Source of the DNA: an uncultured Pseudomonadales bacterium
Lineage (GTDB): Bacteria; Pseudomonadota; Gammaproteobacteria; Pseudomonadales; Pseudohongiellaceae
DNA: 64,000 nt
Direction: 5' to 3'
NCBI GenBank assembly: GCA_943789335.1
Contig: CALSTS010000003.1
Coordinates: 62,001-126,000 of the forward strand
The translations under genes and the position numbers were made by a program. Under the pieces are notes generated by a model that had not been told where the DNA came from, ran no database searches, and saw only the letters and a list, made by a program, of their open reading frames with translations. The number at the start of each line of letters is the position of its first letter. Within the stretch, counting starts at the first letter, position 1. Shown here in pieces: positions 8,356-18,146 of this stretch.

Positions 8356-9785
8356 TAAGAAGATCCTTCCGAACTTGGCAACAAACTATTAACGAGCATA
8401 GAGATATCCTCGCACTTATCCAGAGACTCTACCAAAGTAAAAACCTCAATAATTTGCGCCTCAGTAAGAACCAAGGCAGCACAGTCTTTGAATTTTTCCA
8501 TCAGATCATCTCGGGTAAAGGGTAAATCTGGTCCACCCCGATAACGCTCATCGGCTTTTTGGATCAAGGTACGTCCATCAGACAGGTCAACTTCAACCGT
8601 ACTTCTGATTTTCTCCCAACCCTGGGCTTCAATGTCGGGATCAAGTACACATTCTACTTTTTGCATCAGCGTTTGAACGGCTTCACTGCACACAAAATCA
8701 TCATTAAATTCATGGATACCGGCTTTACGTCGCAAGGCAATAGCACTCACCATGAACGCTGGGCAAAATTTTGCTTCAAGCTCATTATTAGCGATAGGAT
8801 AACGTAAAGGGTTAAGGATATTTGAACCAGCACGAACACGAATTGCCACAATGTCTTCAGCTGAGACATCATTGTCTATAACAAGCTTGCGCATGGCATC
8901 CATGGTTGGATGACCCAGTACACCACAAGGATAAGGTTTAATTGATACACCCGGAGACACAATAGTCATTGGCTTGCCTAACTTGCCGACAATGCGATCG
9001 GCATCGAAGCCGCCACCATGACTAAAGGTTTGGAAAAAGCCCCAAGGCGGATCGAGAGCTTTATCGCCACCGGTAAAACCATGAGCTGCTAACTCACTGG
9101 CAACAACGCCATTTTGTGCTGCACGGCCAACATGCAAGGGTTTAGTCATGCTGCCAAAATTAACCCGAATACCTGATGCAGAACTGGCCGCAATAGCTAG
9201 CATATGGGCGGTTTGTGTTTTATTTAGACCCAGTAACTTGGCCGCTACCGTCGCTGCCCCGAAGGTTCCAACTGTTGCTGACGAATGAAAGCCTTTCTTA
9301 TAATGATCTGGATGAATAGCTTCAGAAATTTTGCATTCGACTTCAAAACCGATAAGGAAGGCTTCTAAAAACTGTTCGCCGGAAATATTTTCTTTCTCAC
9401 CAATGGCTAATGCTGTTACTAAAGGCGGGATAGTCGGGTGAGTGAGTAAACCAAAAATACGATCTGCGCTGGTAGCAAGCTGTGTATCATCCCAATCCAA
9501 GGCATGACCGCTGGTACCATTAAATAATGCTGCTGATGCCGCACTGGTTTTGAAGGGGCTTGTACCAAAAGCTGTGGCATCTGAGCGAGTATCTGTGCCA
9601 ATTAAATAATCATGCAGGATTTGTCCTGCTGGCTGAGTTGAGCCTGCCAACATGACACCTAAACCATCAATAATACAGCGCTTGGCAAGAGTCACGGCTT
9701 CTTCAGGAAAGTCTTTATACTGGGCTTGCTGGATAAAGTTAACAACAGCGTCGCTTACCGACTCTGGAATAGATAAATCAGACAT
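8355..9785 (-). CDS. MmgE/PrpD family protein
   Basis: A 476-residue cytoplasmic protein of the family of 2-methylcitrate dehydratase and cis-aconitate decarboxylase. Visible family marks are SGHALDWDDTQ near residue 75, HSSATVGTFGAA, GSMTKPLHVGRAAQNG and KPYPCGVLGHPTMDA. The reaction is probably dehydration or decarboxylation of a tricarboxylate-like acid, but the neighbours (MatC-like carrier, hydroxyacid dehydrogenase) do not include prpB or prpC, so a methylcitrate cycle role is not supported. AAGGAG lies 13 bases before the ATG, which is rather far. Confidence 0.85.
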   Translation of the reverse strand: MSDLSIPESVSDAVVNFIQQAQYKDFPEEAVTLAKRCIIDGLGVMLAGSTQPAGQILHDYLIGTDTRSDATAFGTSPFKTSAASAALFNGTSGHALDWDDTQLATSADRIFGLLTHPTIPPLVTALAIGEKENISGEQFLEAFLIGFEVECKISEAIHPDHYKKGFHSSATVGTFGAATVAAKLLGLNKTQTAHMLAIAASSASGIRVNFGSMTKPLHVGRAAQNGVVASELAAHGFTGGDKALDPPWGFFQTFSHGGGFDADRIVGKLGKPMTIVSPGVSIKPYPCGVLGHPTMDAMRKLVIDNDVSAEDIVAIRVRAGSNILNPLRYPIANNELEAKFCPAFMVSAIALRRKAGIHEFNDDFVCSEAVQTLMQKVECVLDPDIEAQGWEKIRSTVEVDLSDGRTLIQKADERYRGGPDLPFTRDDLMEKFKDCAALVLTEAQIIEVFTLVESLDKCEDISMLVNSLLPSSEGSS

Positions 9786-9921
9786 AAACTTTAAAGAACT
9801 CCTTGATAAAAAATTAGAAATAAAATCTTATTGCATCGACATTAATTAATGGGTCGACAAGTTACCCCATACTCACAGATTGAACAATTACTATATCCTG
9901 CCTTTGATATATTTTTTTAAT

Positions 9922-10902
9922 TTATTGATAAAGAATACAAGCAACCCAGTGCCCCGGCTCAACTTCAACAGGTATTGGATCCACTGCCTTGCACTCTGGC
10001 TTGGCATTTGGGCAGCGTGTATGAAACCTGCATCCAGAAGGTGGATTAAGAGGACTTGCTACATCTCCTTTAAGTATCATGCGTTGTTTTTCCTGCCGAG
10101 GATCCAGTGTCAGGCATGCTGATAGTAAAGCTTGACTGTAAGGATGGAGCGGATTTTGGTAAAACATGTCACTCTCTGCCCATTCAACGACTCGGCCAAG
10201 ATACATCACCGCTATTTTATGGCACATATAACGCACTGTTGCCAGGTCATGGGAGACAAATAGATAACCTAAGTCAGCACTATCCTGTAAGTCTTTCAAC
10301 AGATTTAAAATTTGCGCCTGAATGGAAATATCCTGAGATGACACTGCTTCATCGAGGATAATAATGGCAGGCTTAGACGCCAGTGCTCGAGCAATGGCGA
10401 TACGCTGACGCTGTCCCCCACTGAATTCATGAGGAAATTTTTGAGCATCTTTGCCATCCAGACCTACTGTTTCCAAAGCATGTATTACTCTGGCATTGCG
10501 CTCACTTAGTTGCATGTTGGTAAGCGCGCGCAGCGGTTCACCGACAATCTGCTTAACTCGCATACGTGGGTTCAATGACGAAAAAGGATTTTGAAAGACC
10601 GGTTGCACGGTTTTATGAAATGTCCGGAGATCTGTTTTAGGGAGTGAATATAAATCTTTGTCATTATATAGAACCTGTCCTCCACTGGGCTTCTCAAGCG
10701 CTAGCAGCATTCGGCTAACAGTTGTTTTGCCGCAACCAGATTCTCCAACCAGTCCTAGGGTTTCACCTTGACTAAGCTGCAGTGAAACTCCGTCGACTGC
10801 CTTGACCAAAAGCGGAGTCTTTCCCATTCCACGACTGATGGAAAAATATTTTTCAAGCTGCTTAGCTTGAAGATTGTGCTTCGCGATAGGTTTACTACTC
10901 AC
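9922..10902 (-). CDS. Peptide-type ABC transporter ATP-binding protein (OppF/DppF-like)
   Basis: A 326-residue ATPase with Walker A GESGCGKTT, signature FSGGQRQRIAIARAL, Walker B IIILDEAVSS and a C-terminal oligopeptide/dipeptide extension with the cysteine-containing GCRFHTRCPNAKPEC motif. The last of five genes of an importer operon. The start is a GTG that overlaps the stop of the upstream ATPase by 8 bases (GTGAGTAG). It energises uptake together with the next gene. Confidence 0.93.
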   Translation of the reverse strand: MSSKPIAKHNLQAKQLEKYFSISRGMGKTPLLVKAVDGVSLQLSQGETLGLVGESGCGKTTVSRMLLALEKPSGGQVLYNDKDLYSLPKTDLRTFHKTVQPVFQNPFSSLNPRMRVKQIVGEPLRALTNMQLSERNARVIHALETVGLDGKDAQKFPHEFSGGQRQRIAIARALASKPAIIILDEAVSSQDISIQAQILNLLKDLQDSADLGYLFVSHDLATVRYMCHKIAVMYLGRVVEWAESDMFYQNPLHPYSQALLSACLTLDPRQEKQRMILKGDVASPLNPPSGCRFHTRCPNAKPECKAVDPIPVEVEPGHWVACILYQ

Positions 10903-11881
10903 GTGGATACCAACACTTTACTTCATGCGTATCAGATATATGCATTACATCAGGCTCACGGATTTGACATTTATCTTTCGAGTTAGGACATCTAGCACTG
11001 AAGCGACAACCCTGTGTCGTTTCGCCAAGTTTTGGTGGAGCACCAGGTATTGAAACCAGTTTATCCAGTTTGCCATCAAGACTTGGTACTCCGCCAATCA
11101 AGGCTTCTGTGTACCAATGAGCAGGTTGATCAAATATTGTATGTACCGAAGCAGTTTCAACAATTTGACCGGCGTACATAACGCAAACACGATCACACAT
11201 ACGTGCCACCACACCAAAATCATGCGTGATAAACATCAAGGCCATATTGAACTCTTGCTGCAGATCTTTGAGTAATTGTAGATATTGAGCCTGGATAGTG
11301 ACATCGAGTGCTGTGGTAGGTTCATCAGCAATCAGCAGCTTTGGCTGGGATGCCAGTGCAATAGCGCCAACAACGCGCTGTTTCATGCCGCCACTTAATT
11401 GATGAGGCCAGGCATCGACGCGAGTTTCCGGTGCAGGAATCTGCACTCGTTCAAGTGCATTAATAACCCTGTCAGCTTTATCCTTGTCACTAAGGCTGCC
11501 AATAGATTCAATTGCCTCAGCAACCTGGTCACCAATCCGGAAAACCGGATTCAGAGAAGTCATGGGGTCCTGAAGAATCATGGATATTTCCTTTCCTCTC
11601 AGTTTCTGAAGCTCCGTGTCGTCCATAGCCAGAATATCGCGTCCCTTAAAAAGTATTTGACCGCTTGTATGAGGATGCGTGGAATGGGGAGTTAATCGCA
11701 GAACTGATAGTCCCATGGTGGATTTACCGGATCCAGACTCTCCTACGATGCCCAGAGACTCGCCTTCTTTGATGGAAAAACTGACACCATCAAGAATATT
11801 AATTACCCTTTCTTCACGCTTAATCCCTACTTTAAGGTCGAGAATTTCTAACAGAGCGTTTGAGGTATTTAGCTGGTTCAT
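10895..11881 (-). CDS. Peptide-type ABC transporter ATP-binding protein (OppD/DppD-like)
   Basis: A 328-residue ATPase: Walker [10 protein letters not shown], signature [15 protein letters not shown], Walker [13 protein letters not shown], and the C-terminal [15 protein letters not shown] motif of the oligopeptide group. It pairs with the downstream ATPase to form the two-subunit motor. Its ATG is immediately after the stop of the permease gene (TAGATG). Confidence 0.93.
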   Translation of the reverse strand: MNQLNTSNALLEILDLKVGIKREERVINILDGVSFSIKEGESLGIVGESGSGKSTMGLSVLRLTPHSTHPHTSGQILFKGRDILAMDDTELQKLRGKEISMILQDPMTSLNPVFRIGDQVAEAIESIGSLSDKDKADRVINALERVQIPAPETRVDAWPHQLSGGMKQRVVGAIALASQPKLLIADEPTTALDVTIQAQYLQLLKDLQQEFNMALMFITHDFGVVARMCDRVCVMYAGQIVETASVHTIFDQPAHWYTEALIGGVPSLDGKLDKLVSIPGAPPKLGETTQGCRFSARCPNSKDKCQIREPDVMHISDTHEVKCWYPRE

Positions 11882-12730
11882 CTAAATACCTATTTCATTC
11901 CGAAGTGCCGGGTTAATTAAGTCCGTCAGTTCATCACCTAAAACATTTGCTGCAATCACCGTGAACATGATCGCCATCCCAGGGAACATCGCAATCCACC
12001 ATGCAGAGATCACATAAGAGCGACCTTCGGCAATCATTGAACCCCAGGCTGCAGTTGGTGGTGGAACCCCTACCCCTAAAAAGCTCAGAGATGCTTCAAT
12101 AATGATCACGGTACCTACTTGTAACGTGGCTAAAATAATCAGTGAAGCGGCCACGTTGGGTAGCACATGCCGGAACATAATATCGAGTGATGAACAGCCT
12201 GCTGTTCTGGCCAAATCTATATAGTCGTTTTGCTTGACCTTGAGCGTTTCTCCCCTGGCCATGCGAGCAAACTGTGACCACAGCAAAAAACCTATGATGA
12301 TAATAATATTGCTAAAGCTCGGACCGAAGAGTACGCCGAATAGCAAGGCTAGAAGAATTGCTGGCAATGACACAGCAATATCCACCAGACGCATAATGAT
12401 CGATTCAACCCATCCACCCATGTAGCCAGCAATAATCCCGAGAGTAGAACCAATGACCGCAGCGATGGCAATTGAAATAAGGCATACGGCTAAAGATATA
12501 CGCGCACCATAAAGTAGGCGGCTAAGAATATCCCTGCCTAAAACATCAGTGCCAAGCAAATATTGCAGTGAGCCGCCTTCTTGCCAGAAGGGTGGCATTA
12601 AACGATCCAGAAGATTTCCCGCTGTCGGATCGTAAGGCGCTAACCAGGGAGCGATGAGGGCGATACAAATAAGCAGTATACAAATTCCGGCTGAAATAAC
12701 TAAGGCTGGCCTTTGCCTGAACAGGATCAT
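11882..12730 (-). CDS. Peptide-type ABC transporter permease (OppC/DppC-like)
   Basis: A 282-residue inner-membrane protein with about six transmembrane segments, the DppC-type N-terminal LGTDVLGRDILSRLLYGARISL motif region and the EAA loop DLARTAGCSSLDIMFRHVLPN that contacts the ATPases. Start and upstream stop overlap as ATGA. It forms the channel with the downstream-labelled partner permease at 12727-13644. Confidence 0.93.
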   Translation of the reverse strand: MILFRQRPALVISAGICILLICIALIAPWLAPYDPTAGNLLDRLMPPFWQEGGSLQYLLGTDVLGRDILSRLLYGARISLAVCLISIAIAAVIGSTLGIIAGYMGGWVESIIMRLVDIAVSLPAILLALLFGVLFGPSFSNIIIIIGFLLWSQFARMARGETLKVKQNDYIDLARTAGCSSLDIMFRHVLPNVAASLIILATLQVGTVIIIEASLSFLGVGVPPPTAAWGSMIAEGRSYVISAWWIAMFPGMAIMFTVIAANVLGDELTDLINPALRNEIGI

Positions 12731-13644
12731 CGTTCTATCCTCGGGTCAATCCAAACGTAAACCAGGTCAACGGCGAAATTGGCTAACATAAACAGCACAG
12801 TAGTGGTCAACACTACCGCCTGCATTACAGGGAAATCCCTATCCAGAATTGATTGATAAGCTAGGCGTCCAATGCCCGGCCAGGAAAAAACTGTTTCTAC
12901 AACAACCGCGCCTGTAATCATCATCGCAAAAAACGTTCCCATGTAAGTCACCAAAGGTATCAGGCTATTGCGTAAGGCGTGTTTCCATATAATTACCCGC
13001 TCTGGCAATCCTTTAATTCTGGCAAGTTTGATGTATTCACTTGAAAGCGCATCAATCATGCTGACTCGAGTCAGTCTGGTTATAGCTGCAATAGTGAAAA
13101 GCGCCATCGATGTTGCAGGTAGTATCAAATGAACCAAACTTCCATAACCTGACGTCGGTAGCCAGCCCAATTGCACACTGAAGAAATAGATAAACACCAT
13201 ACCTAACCAAAAGACAGGTATAGATTGCCCTAGAAGGGTGAAAACCCGAATTAGAATGTCTGTTTTACTTCCCCTTCGGGCTGCCGCAATTACGCCCATA
13301 GGGACGCCTGCCAGTAAACTAATTATCATTGCTGCTGATGCCAACATCAGTGAGGCCGGCAAACGCTCTAATACAAGTTCCATGGCTGGTTGTTGGTTGC
13401 CGCTTATCGAATTACCGAAATCACCCTGCAGTGCAGCAGTGATAAATATTACATACTGTTCCGTCAGAGGCTTATCCAATCCGAGTTGTTGAGTCAGAGT
13501 AGTACGTTCTTCTTCTGTTGCGTAGTCACTTAACAGTAATGCTACCGGGTCACCAGTGAGACGCGCCAAACTAAACACCAATAAGCTCATGATGAGCAGT
13601 GCAACCATAAGTTCAACCAAGCGTTTAATGAGATAGCCAGTCAT
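12727..13644 (-). CDS. Peptide-type ABC transporter permease (OppB/DppB-like)
   Basis: The ATG at 13644 gives MTGYLIKRLVELMVALLIMS, the usual start of DppB-type permeases with the first membrane helix. An upstream TTG would run into the preceding gene and is less likely. The 305-residue protein has RLTGDPVALLL and the EAA loop IKLARIKGLPERVIIWKHALRN. It starts 4 bases after the stop of the binding-protein gene. Confidence 0.92.
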   Translation of the reverse strand: MTGYLIKRLVELMVALLIMSLLVFSLARLTGDPVALLLSDYATEEERTTLTQQLGLDKPLTEQYVIFITAALQGDFGNSISGNQQPAMELVLERLPASLMLASAAMIISLLAGVPMGVIAAARRGSKTDILIRVFTLLGQSIPVFWLGMVFIYFFSVQLGWLPTSGYGSLVHLILPATSMALFTIAAITRLTRVSMIDALSSEYIKLARIKGLPERVIIWKHALRNSLIPLVTYMGTFFAMMITGAVVVETVFSWPGIGRLAYQSILDRDFPVMQAVVLTTTVLFMLANFAVDLVYVWIDPRIER

Positions 13645-13648
13645 AAAT

Positions 13649-15214
13649 CTAGTCCAGATTAGCCCGTTCAATCAGGTCTAAATTAGTAGTTTGTTCATTA
13701 ATGGTCGGCCAGTGCCCTACTTTTTTGCTAGCACCATAAGGTTCATCAATGTGACCAATAAAAACAATAGAACCCATATCCCGTAGATAATTTGCCAACT
13801 CCATCACCAATTCTTGACGCTGACCTGGATCCAACTCCTCGCCAATACGATCAAGATAATCATCAGTGATATTGTCGGCGAAGGTCGAGAACAAACTATC
13901 TGAATAATTTGAAGTTTGCAGCCCTGCCAAAGGCGTTGTGAAAGGAAATCCTCTGTGTGTCCAGGCGACATCAGTTGCATTTCCTGTAATCCAAGCACTA
14001 CGCAGACCTGCCCAATTAGTAGGCTCGATACTGACATTAATTCCAACGGCTTCCCAATAGAGCGCTACAGCTTGAGCAACAATAGGCAATTCTGCACCGG
14101 GGCTGGTCGTGAATGTTTTTAAACGCATGGAGAACCCCTGAGGGTATCCTGCTTCACGCAAAAGTTCTTTGGCTTTATCCGGATCGTAGGCAAAACCCTC
14201 TATGTTTACCAAGCCGCGCGATGGCGTATCGGTACCAGCAACAACTCCCCTACCATGAAATATTGAATCGATGATGACTTGCTTATCAATAGCATAGTTC
14301 ATTGCTAGACGAACCAGTTGGTTTGACCATGGCACTTCAGGGTTATTGTATCTTTCAGTCAAACCTCCTAGACGAACTACTGGTGTCCAGTTTCTTGGGA
14401 CGAAGGTAACCTGTAGATCTGAGCGCTCAATGACATTTATGGAATCAAAGTTAACGGGCGCCAAGTCGGCCTCACCGGTTTTTAACATCGCAACACGAGT
14501 GAATTCTTCAGGCGCAGCCAGAAAATGTATTTCCTGAAAGTCCGGGGACGTGCGCCATAAATTCTCACGATCTCCTCTAAGCCTGAGAGTGATTGATACG
14601 TCTTTATCATATTCAGATATTTCATAGGCCCCCGACCCGATGGGCTGGTTATTTGCCTGTTCCTGCCCCACTGCTTCAAAGTAGGATTTTGAGACGATCA
14701 TGAGACTTTGCCCGTTGGATAAATAGCCTCTGATAAAATCCACATCAGGAATCGACAGCTCAATTTCAACTTTGTAAGGGTCAGGCGCGCGCACCTCCTG
14801 AATAGTACGCCGCAAAACTGAAGAAGGTCCGGCAATTGCTTCGGGAGCAATCATCTGCTCAATGCTGAATTGGATATCTGTAGAAGTAATTTCTCCCCAG
14901 CCTTGCTGGAATTGAAGGCCCTGACGTAAATGGAGTGTGTGTGTTTTTCCGTCCTCAGATACTTCCCAGCTCTGCGCAATACCCGGGAGCAGTTCCCCAT
15001 TTTCAGGGTCTATGTATAAGAGATAACTATAGATAGGATCGAGATACAGCTTGCGTCCGGTACTACCGTTCCATGGCAAAAAGGTAAATTCGCCAAAAGT
15101 GGGCATAGCAACAACTAATCTGTCATTGTCATCAATGCTACTTCCGCCTCCGTTATTACAGGCTGATAGAAGTATAAGCAGAGCAACCACCAAAACTGCA
15201 CTATACCCTCGCAT
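13649..15214 (-). CDS. ABC transporter substrate-binding lipoprotein, family 5 (OppA/DppA-like)
   Basis: Starting at the ATG at 15214 gives a lipoprotein signal MRGYSAVLVVALLILLSAC and a mature protein of about 500 residues with the family-5 pattern: LYIDPENGELLPGIAQSWEVSEDGKTHT region, LRLAMNYAIDKQ-type segment and GYPQGF. A TTG start further upstream would add 26 residues before the signal. First gene of the complete importer. The ligand (peptide, opine, sugar oligomer or metal chelate) cannot be told. Its promoter may lie in the 128 bases behind the P450 stop, or the P450 is cotranscribed. Confidence 0.9.
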   Translation of the reverse strand: MRGYSAVLVVALLILLSACNNGGGSSIDDNDRLVVAMPTFGEFTFLPWNGSTGRKLYLDPIYSYLLYIDPENGELLPGIAQSWEVSEDGKTHTLHLRQGLQFQQGWGEITSTDIQFSIEQMIAPEAIAGPSSVLRRTIQEVRAPDPYKVEIELSIPDVDFIRGYLSNGQSLMIVSKSYFEAVGQEQANNQPIGSGAYEISEYDKDVSITLRLRGDRENLWRTSPDFQEIHFLAAPEEFTRVAMLKTGEADLAPVNFDSINVIERSDLQVTFVPRNWTPVVRLGGLTERYNNPEVPWSNQLVRLAMNYAIDKQVIIDSIFHGRGVVAGTDTPSRGLVNIEGFAYDPDKAKELLREAGYPQGFSMRLKTFTTSPGAELPIVAQAVALYWEAVGINVSIEPTNWAGLRSAWITGNATDVAWTHRGFPFTTPLAGLQTSNYSDSLFSTFADNITDDYLDRIGEELDPGQRQELVMELANYLRDMGSIVFIGHIDEPYGASKKVGHWPTINEQTTNLDLIERANLD

Positions 15215-15342
15215 CAGAATGTTTTTAAGCCCATAAGAGAAAGAGTTACACTTCTGGATTAGGAAGAGTGGTAAGAATCTAAAAAGTATCAATCAGCTCT
15301 CCTTATTATTTTTTTATAGCTAATCAGCTCGGAAAGTTCTGA

Positions 15343-16542
15343 TCAAACTGAAATAAACGTCATCGGTACTGAAATAGGACCGACTTCAGGCATTCCAGAC
15401 ATTTTGATTTTTCCACAAACGTCAAAGCCTTGAGTCATCTTTAATAATTCTTCAACAGCAATTGTTAATTCAGACATTGCTAGTAATCTACCCGCACAAT
15501 TGTGTGGCCCACGCCCAAAGGCTAAATGTTTAGCAATATTTGGACGATGTAGCTGAAATTCATCGGGACTTTCAAAGACATCTTCATCTCTGTTAGCAGA
15601 GGCATATAAAAGTGCAATTGGCTCATCAGGTGTGATTTCTTTGCCACCAATGGATACTGTTTCTCTAGAGGTCCTGGCAAACCCTCTATAAGGCGTATAT
15701 AACCTCAGAAATTCTTCTACGGCAGCAGGAATAAGCTCTGGTTCAGTCCGAAGTTTTTGTTGCAAGTTAGTATCCCGAGATAAATGCACTGCAACACTTC
15801 CTATAACAATTGGCGGCGCTACCAAGCCAACAACCAGTATCTGCCGAACACATGCCACAATTTTATCTAAAGGAAATGGTTTACCTTCGTGAGTTGTTTC
15901 CAGTAGAGAACTCACTGGATCTTTTTCAATATCTAGCGGAGCTTTTTTACGCTGAGCGACAAGGTCTTCTGCCATCCTAGTAAGATTCATACCAGCAGCC
16001 TGCACACCTTTGAGGTCTGCTGCTTCCCAGGCATCAACATAAGCCTGGGAGGTAGCCTGTAAAACATCTATTTGATCCACATTCAAACTGAACCACCGCC
16101 CAAAAACTTCCACCGGCAGGCGACGAGAATATTCACTAACCAAATCTCCCTCACCTTTTTTAACAAGCACCATCATTAATCTTGATGCGCTTTCGCGAAT
16201 AAAAGGTTCCATATCACTTACCCGGCCTTTGCTCAGCACACGGTCAAGCGCCCTTCGATAAGGCGTATGTTCTGGAGGATCAAGATGTAAAGGCGGTCGA
16301 CGGGATGTTAATGACATCACCGGGACGACATTTTTATACATGGTAGTAAACGCTATGGGTTGATCCAAAACCGATTTTACATCTTCATATTTAGCCAGAG
16401 CCCAAAACCCATCAAATTCGTTGCTGTGTGCAACAGGGCATTTGCTACGAAGATGTGCAAAATCCTCATAAACACTGTCAAAAGTTTCAACTTTAGTAGG
16501 ATCGTAGTCTTGCTCTTTATTACTTTGCTCAGAATATTTCAT
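15343..16542 (-). CDS. Cytochrome P450 with atypical I-helix
   Basis: A 399-residue soluble bacterial P450. The heme loop FGRGPHNCAGRLLA places the ligand at Cys349. The ExxR pair is Glu277/Arg280 in VEEFLRLYTPYR. SANRDEDVF precedes the heme region. The I-helix reads VVGLVAPPIVIG (237-248), so the usual acid-Thr pair that delivers protons to oxygen is replaced by Ala-Pro. No ferredoxin or reductase gene lies nearby. Position next to a solute importer and near aromatic catabolism genes suggests a catabolic oxygenase or O-demethylase, which is inference. Confidence 0.92.
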   Translation of the reverse strand: MKYSEQSNKEQDYDPTKVETFDSVYEDFAHLRSKCPVAHSNEFDGFWALAKYEDVKSVLDQPIAFTTMYKNVVPVMSLTSRRPPLHLDPPEHTPYRRALDRVLSKGRVSDMEPFIRESASRLMMVLVKKGEGDLVSEYSRRLPVEVFGRWFSLNVDQIDVLQATSQAYVDAWEAADLKGVQAAGMNLTRMAEDLVAQRKKAPLDIEKDPVSSLLETTHEGKPFPLDKIVACVRQILVVGLVAPPIVIGSVAVHLSRDTNLQQKLRTEPELIPAAVEEFLRLYTPYRGFARTSRETVSIGGKEITPDEPIALLYASANRDEDVFESPDEFQLHRPNIAKHLAFGRGPHNCAGRLLAMSELTIAVEELLKMTQGFDVCGKIKMSGMPEVGPISVPMTFISV

Positions 16543-16783
16543 ATTAACGTTTTATCGAGATAAATTAAAAAAACCACAAATCTAAAGATCTTCTGTGATA
16601 ACTGCCAGTGATTTTCAAGCCATCAAAATTATATGGTAAGTTACTGCAACTGTAGACTTACAAGTTTTTTACAATATAACTGTGTTTCATCATATCCCTG
16701 GACCTAGTCCTTATCAATAAGCATTCAAATATGTAAGTGGTAAGTTAAAATAACATTTGTTTAGTCTTACAACCTATATGTCA

Positions 16784-16789
16784 TATAAT
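16784..16789 (+). promoter_or_regulatory. Candidate -10 box for the DUF6152 gene
   Basis: A perfect TATAAT lies 36 bases before the ATG at 16825. No good -35 hexamer is seen at 17 bases; TTTAGT is at 18. The upstream region repeats GTAAGT/ACTTAC half-sites (16636, 16656, 16733, 16740, 16774), which could bind an activator. Confidence 0.4.
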
Positions 16790-16824
16790 GAACCTATAAC
16801 AACAATAACAATGGAGCTGGTACA

Positions 16825-17217
16825 ATGATAAATTTGCGTATTGTCATTGCGGTAATATTTTTAAATTTTTCTACTTCTTTACCAATAAATGCACACCACT
16901 CTTTTGCCATGTTCGATGACCAATCGGAAATGTGGCTTGATGGAACAATTACGCTTTTTCAATGGACCAATCCACATACTTTCATTCATGTTCTTGTAGA
17001 AGGTCGAGATGAGAATGGTGAGATATTGGAAGAAGTTGAATGGAGCCTAGAAGGTGGCAGTCCAAACATTCTTTCGCGAAATGGTTGGAAGCGGACTTCT
17101 TTGGTAGAAGGAGAGAAAGTTCGGGTGCTCATTTATCCTCTTAAAGATGGTAATGCTGGTGGAACATTCCTCGAGATTCATAAAGAAGATGGAACGGTAC
17201 TTTACTATCATGGCTAA
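16825..17217 (+). CDS. DUF6152 family secreted protein
   Basis: A 130-residue exported protein: signal peptide to about residue 23, then HHSFAMFDD at the mature N-terminus, FQWTNPHTFIHVLVEG, WSLEGGSPNILSRNGW and a closing EDGTVLYYHG. This arrangement is that of DUF6152, a small beta-rich family of unknown function. The last 8 bases overlap the probable ATG (17210) of the following gene, so the two are coupled. It is paralogous to 18147-18557 and to the N-terminal half of 33239-34312. Confidence 0.8.
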   Translation: MINLRIVIAVIFLNFSTSLPINAHHSFAMFDDQSEMWLDGTITLFQWTNPHTFIHVLVEGRDENGEILEEVEWSLEGGSPNILSRNGWKRTSLVEGEKVRVLIYPLKDGNAGGTFLEIHKEDGTVLYYHG

Positions 17218-17991
17218 AAAAAATCTCACTTACTTGCTTTTTGTCATTAGTCATTCTATTTAATTACACCGCTTTTGCTCAGTTTCAAGAGAGCAACAGA
17301 GACCTCTCTGGTGTATGGATGAATGACAACACACTTGATGAACGACTTAAACGAGCTGGACTCACCAGACTTGACCCGAATACCCCAAACGCCTCTCCTC
17401 CTAGCGCTGTTGGAGCTGAAATTCTAACTGATGAGTACAGGCTCATCTACGATAGAGAACAGCAGCGTCTGTCACAGTTAGCTATAGGGACCGCTGCTTG
17501 TGGATGGCAAGGCATGCCTCGCATTATGACCTACCCCTACCCCCTTTGAAATTTTGCTCACCTCCGGTCGTGTGACCATTATTTATGAAACTGAAAGTCA
17601 GGTAAGGCGTGTTTATCTTGATCGTAATGAACATTTGCCTTTTGATGAGCTTGATCCCTCCTATCAGGGAGATTCAATTGGCTGGTGGGAAGGTGATACT
17701 TTTGTAATTGATACCATTGGTCTTAATACAATCACTACTGTAGGTAGAGGCTTACCCCATAGTGAAGAAATGCACATTGTTGAACGCTGGCAGTTCGTTG
17801 ATGACGATACAATAAATGTTGAGATGGTTATCTCAGACCCCCTCGCATTCATAGAACCCTTGGTTCAAGAAATAGTTTATTCCAAAAGACCAACCTGGCG
17901 TATTCGGGAATATCACTGCGAAGAAAATAATCGTGATGCTCCTGATGAAGATGGCCAACGTACTGGCGGACTTGTAGACAACATAAACTAA
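17210..17991 (+). pseudogene. Secreted protein of unknown family (GDTLVVDT type), two frameshifts
   Basis: The ATG at 17210 overlaps the DUF6152 stop. Reading it gives MAKK and then runs out of frame in a run of eight A (17216-17223). One A fewer gives a proper signal peptide, MAKKISLTCFLSLVILF then FNYTAFAQ. A second break is in five C (17540-17544): one C fewer joins TYPYPFEILLTSGRV. Beyond it the frame runs intact to 17991 with GWWEGDTFVIDTIGLN, VISDPLAFIEPL and EYHCEENNRD. The two pieces are 17241-17549 and 17554-17991. No other stops are present, so this is either a very recent pseudogene or homopolymer errors in the sequence. Confidence 0.8.
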
Positions 17992-18146
17992 AATACTTTT
18001 ACCCCCACCACCAAGAGATTCTAAAAAATGAATAGCAGGCCCATTAGTTTACTCATCTTTTCTTTGATGTTTTCTCTACTTACACTTTTGCTTTAGACAA
18101 CAAAGTATTTGATCAAATTAGCGAAACAAAACTAGGAAATTTAATT

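Noticed and set aside
9849..9887. Possible sixth copy of the IS6-end-like repeat (GGGTCGACAAGTTACCCC)
   Set aside because: Only the ACAAGTTA core matches and the inner segment is poorly conserved.
18028..18096. Tiny frame with signal-peptide-like start before the second DUF6152 gene
   Set aside because: Only 22 codons; a shifted frame continues into the DUF6152 frame but resembles nothing known, so it is not called as a gene.
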